6,774 bases of DNA from JBBRMY01 sp038230595 (lineage in GTDB: Bacteria; Bacteroidota; Ignavibacteria; Tepidaquicellales; Tepidaquicellaceae), in assembly GCA_038230595.1 (NCBI GenBank), contig JBBRMY010000131.1:1-6774 (forward strand). The letters are read 5' to 3'. The translations under genes were made by a program, and so were the position numbers. The notes under the pieces were generated by a model. The model had not been told where the DNA came from. It saw only the letters and a program-made list of their open reading frames with translations, and made no database searches. Numbering within the stretch: position 1 is the stretch's first letter; every line of letters begins with the position of its first letter. Below are positions 6,002 to 6,774 of the stretch, piece by piece.

Positions 6002-6774
6002 TAGCGCATTCATTGTATTTCCGTAAAATTGAACAGAGCTTTGATACAAAAATACATTTTTATTTATATTGTAATCATTAAAGTAATTATTTTTAACAAT
6101 ACCGTTTACTTTCCTTCCAAAGAAATTAAATGGGCCATTATTTGATCCAATGCCGGTAAATGAATTATTAGACACATAAATATTAGTTTGTGCGCTTGTA
6201 AATCCTGCGATTATAACTGAAGCATTTTGACCATGAAATAGATTTCTAATTACATTTATATTTTCAACCGGAATATTATTTGAATTGCCAGCGCTTTCAT
6301 ATAGACCGTTAACAGTATTTCTTATATAAAACCCAACACTTCCTTCATTAAATATATTACCTGATAAATATAAATTTGAGACATTGTTACCAACTATTCC
6401 ATATCCCCCCGTTGGTATATTGAATGTGTTGCTTTGAATACTTCCTGAATAATTCATCATAGATGAGTTACTTATTTTTATTGAGGTCGCAGCATTGTTA
6501 AAAGTGCAACCGGTGATGTCTGAATTATTTACTGAGTTAATTATTTCAATACCCTGCCACGAAGGCTGAGTAGTTGAGTTGAAGGTTATATTCTGTGCAT
6601 TAATTCTTCCACCATTTCTTACTGTTATTTTTGCATTTGTACCTAAGACTATATTGGAACCAGGCAACATAGTAAAAATAGAATTTGAACCATCAACAAT
6701 TATATTGCAATTATTTCCAACATTTAAAAAAGAACCACTTTCCATAGTTAATGAACCACCTGCATCAATGTAAA
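5999..6774 (-). CDS. N-terminal portion: right-handed parallel beta-helix domain (partial)
   Basis: The frame is open to the window edge, with YIDAGGSLT immediately before the first in-window Met (6745), so that Met is internal and the real start lies outside. Counting from that Met, 248 residues precede the TAG at 5999-6001. The sequence is rich in Asn, Ser, Ile and Gly. It repeats a coil pattern of alternating hydrophobics followed by N-x-F: DITGCTFNN (76-84), GSIQSNTFN (101-109), NLYLSGNIFN (124-133), NINVIRNLFHG (162-172), NIYVSNNSFTG (188-198), NGIVKNNYFND (214-224) and SVQFYGNTMNA (237-247), mostly 23-26 residues apart. This is the pectate-lyase-like PbH1 repeat seen in adhesins and polysaccharide-binding or -degrading surface proteins. 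No catalytic residues can be assigned. The last coil is cut right at the stop, which supports premature termination. Confidence 0.8.
   Translation of the reverse strand, partial: YIDAGGSLTMESGSFLNVGNNCNIIVDGSNSIFTMLPGSNIVLGTNAKITVRNGGRINAQNITFNSTTQPSWQGIEIINSVNNSDITGCTFNNAATSIKISNSSMMNYSGSIQSNTFNIPTGGYGIVGNNVSNLYLSGNIFNEGSVGFYIRNTVNGLYESAGNSNNIPVENINVIRNLFHGQNASVIIAGFTSAQTNIYVSNNSFTGIGSNNGPFNFFGRKVNGIVKNNYFNDYNINKNVFLYQSSVQFYGNTMNAL

Larger units (their letters stand above)
4460..6774 (-). pseudogene. Large T9SS-secreted beta-helix protein gene interrupted by one in-frame TAG (5' end outside window)
   Basis: A single minus-strand reading frame runs from the window edge at 6772 to a TAG at 4460-4462, 770 codons before that stop, with one internal stop, TAG at 5999-6001. 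Both apparent genes sit in this same frame. The 73 codons between the internal stop and the next ATG (5779) contain no other stop and read as normal protein (segments such as SITEFDELLFEGGANTLTTY and NTESQFYSDHGRNIF). The domain order, beta-helix then helical region then sorting domain, is that of one secreted protein. Translated as it stands, the upstream product would lack the export signal at its C-terminus and the downstream one would lack an N-terminal signal peptide, so neither half should be secreted. A base substitution fits, since the frame is kept; an assembly error cannot be excluded. Confidence 0.7.

Noticed and set aside
6579..6773. Plus-strand open frame opposite the beta-helix domain
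   Set aside because: It mirrors the repetitive Asn/Ile-rich beta-helix coding strand; the beta-helix frame is far better supported.

Overview
The window is AT-rich and looks like a Bacteroidota-related chromosome, most likely Ignavibacteria/Ignavibacteriales. The main clue is the protein C-terminus encoded on the minus strand at its left end: a type A sorting domain of the type IX secretion system (T9SS) with the sequence SQNFPNPFNPTTNIKYSLP, a form very common in Ignavibacteria and relatives. Start regions mostly lack strong Shine-Dalgarno sequences, which fits the same group. The assignment is inferred from these features, not from a database search.

Layout on the plus strand: (a) bases 1-113 hold the last 36 codons of an unidentified, lysine-rich protein. 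(b) Bases 149-227 hold three consecutive GC-rich hairpins in an AT-rich spacer, a REP-like palindrome cluster. (c) Bases 275-1723 encode an NAD(P)-dependent aldehyde dehydrogenase closest to the ALDH8 / 2-aminomuconate or 2-hydroxymuconate semialdehyde dehydrogenase group. It is followed by a clean intrinsic terminator (1797-1835). (d) Bases 1937-3334 encode an AtuA-family (DUF1446) protein, and (e) bases 3370-4332 encode an alpha/beta hydrolase only 35 bases downstream, probably in the same transcript.

A strong stem-loop at 4400-4427 sits between the converging plus- and minus-strand genes and probably terminates both. The minus strand from 6774 down to 4460 is one continuous reading frame for a large secreted T9SS cargo: a parallel beta-helix domain, a helical-repeat middle region, a lysine-rich linker and the sorting domain. 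One in-frame TAG at 5999-6001 interrupts it. The 73 codons between this stop and the next ATG (5779) are open and read like ordinary continuation of the protein. The two apparent genes are therefore best read as halves of one gene broken by a nonsense change, or as an assembly base error. The 5' end of this gene lies outside the window.

The three complete plus-strand genes suggest small-molecule catabolism (aldehyde oxidation, AtuA-type chemistry, ester or C-C bond hydrolysis). The terminator after the dehydrogenase argues that it is transcribed separately from the atuA-like/hydrolase pair, and no specific substrate can be assigned. I see no mobile-element gene, CRISPR array, tRNA or rRNA. 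The two observations most worth a second look are the amber-split secreted protein and the hairpin cluster; nothing here clearly amounts to a new biological system.
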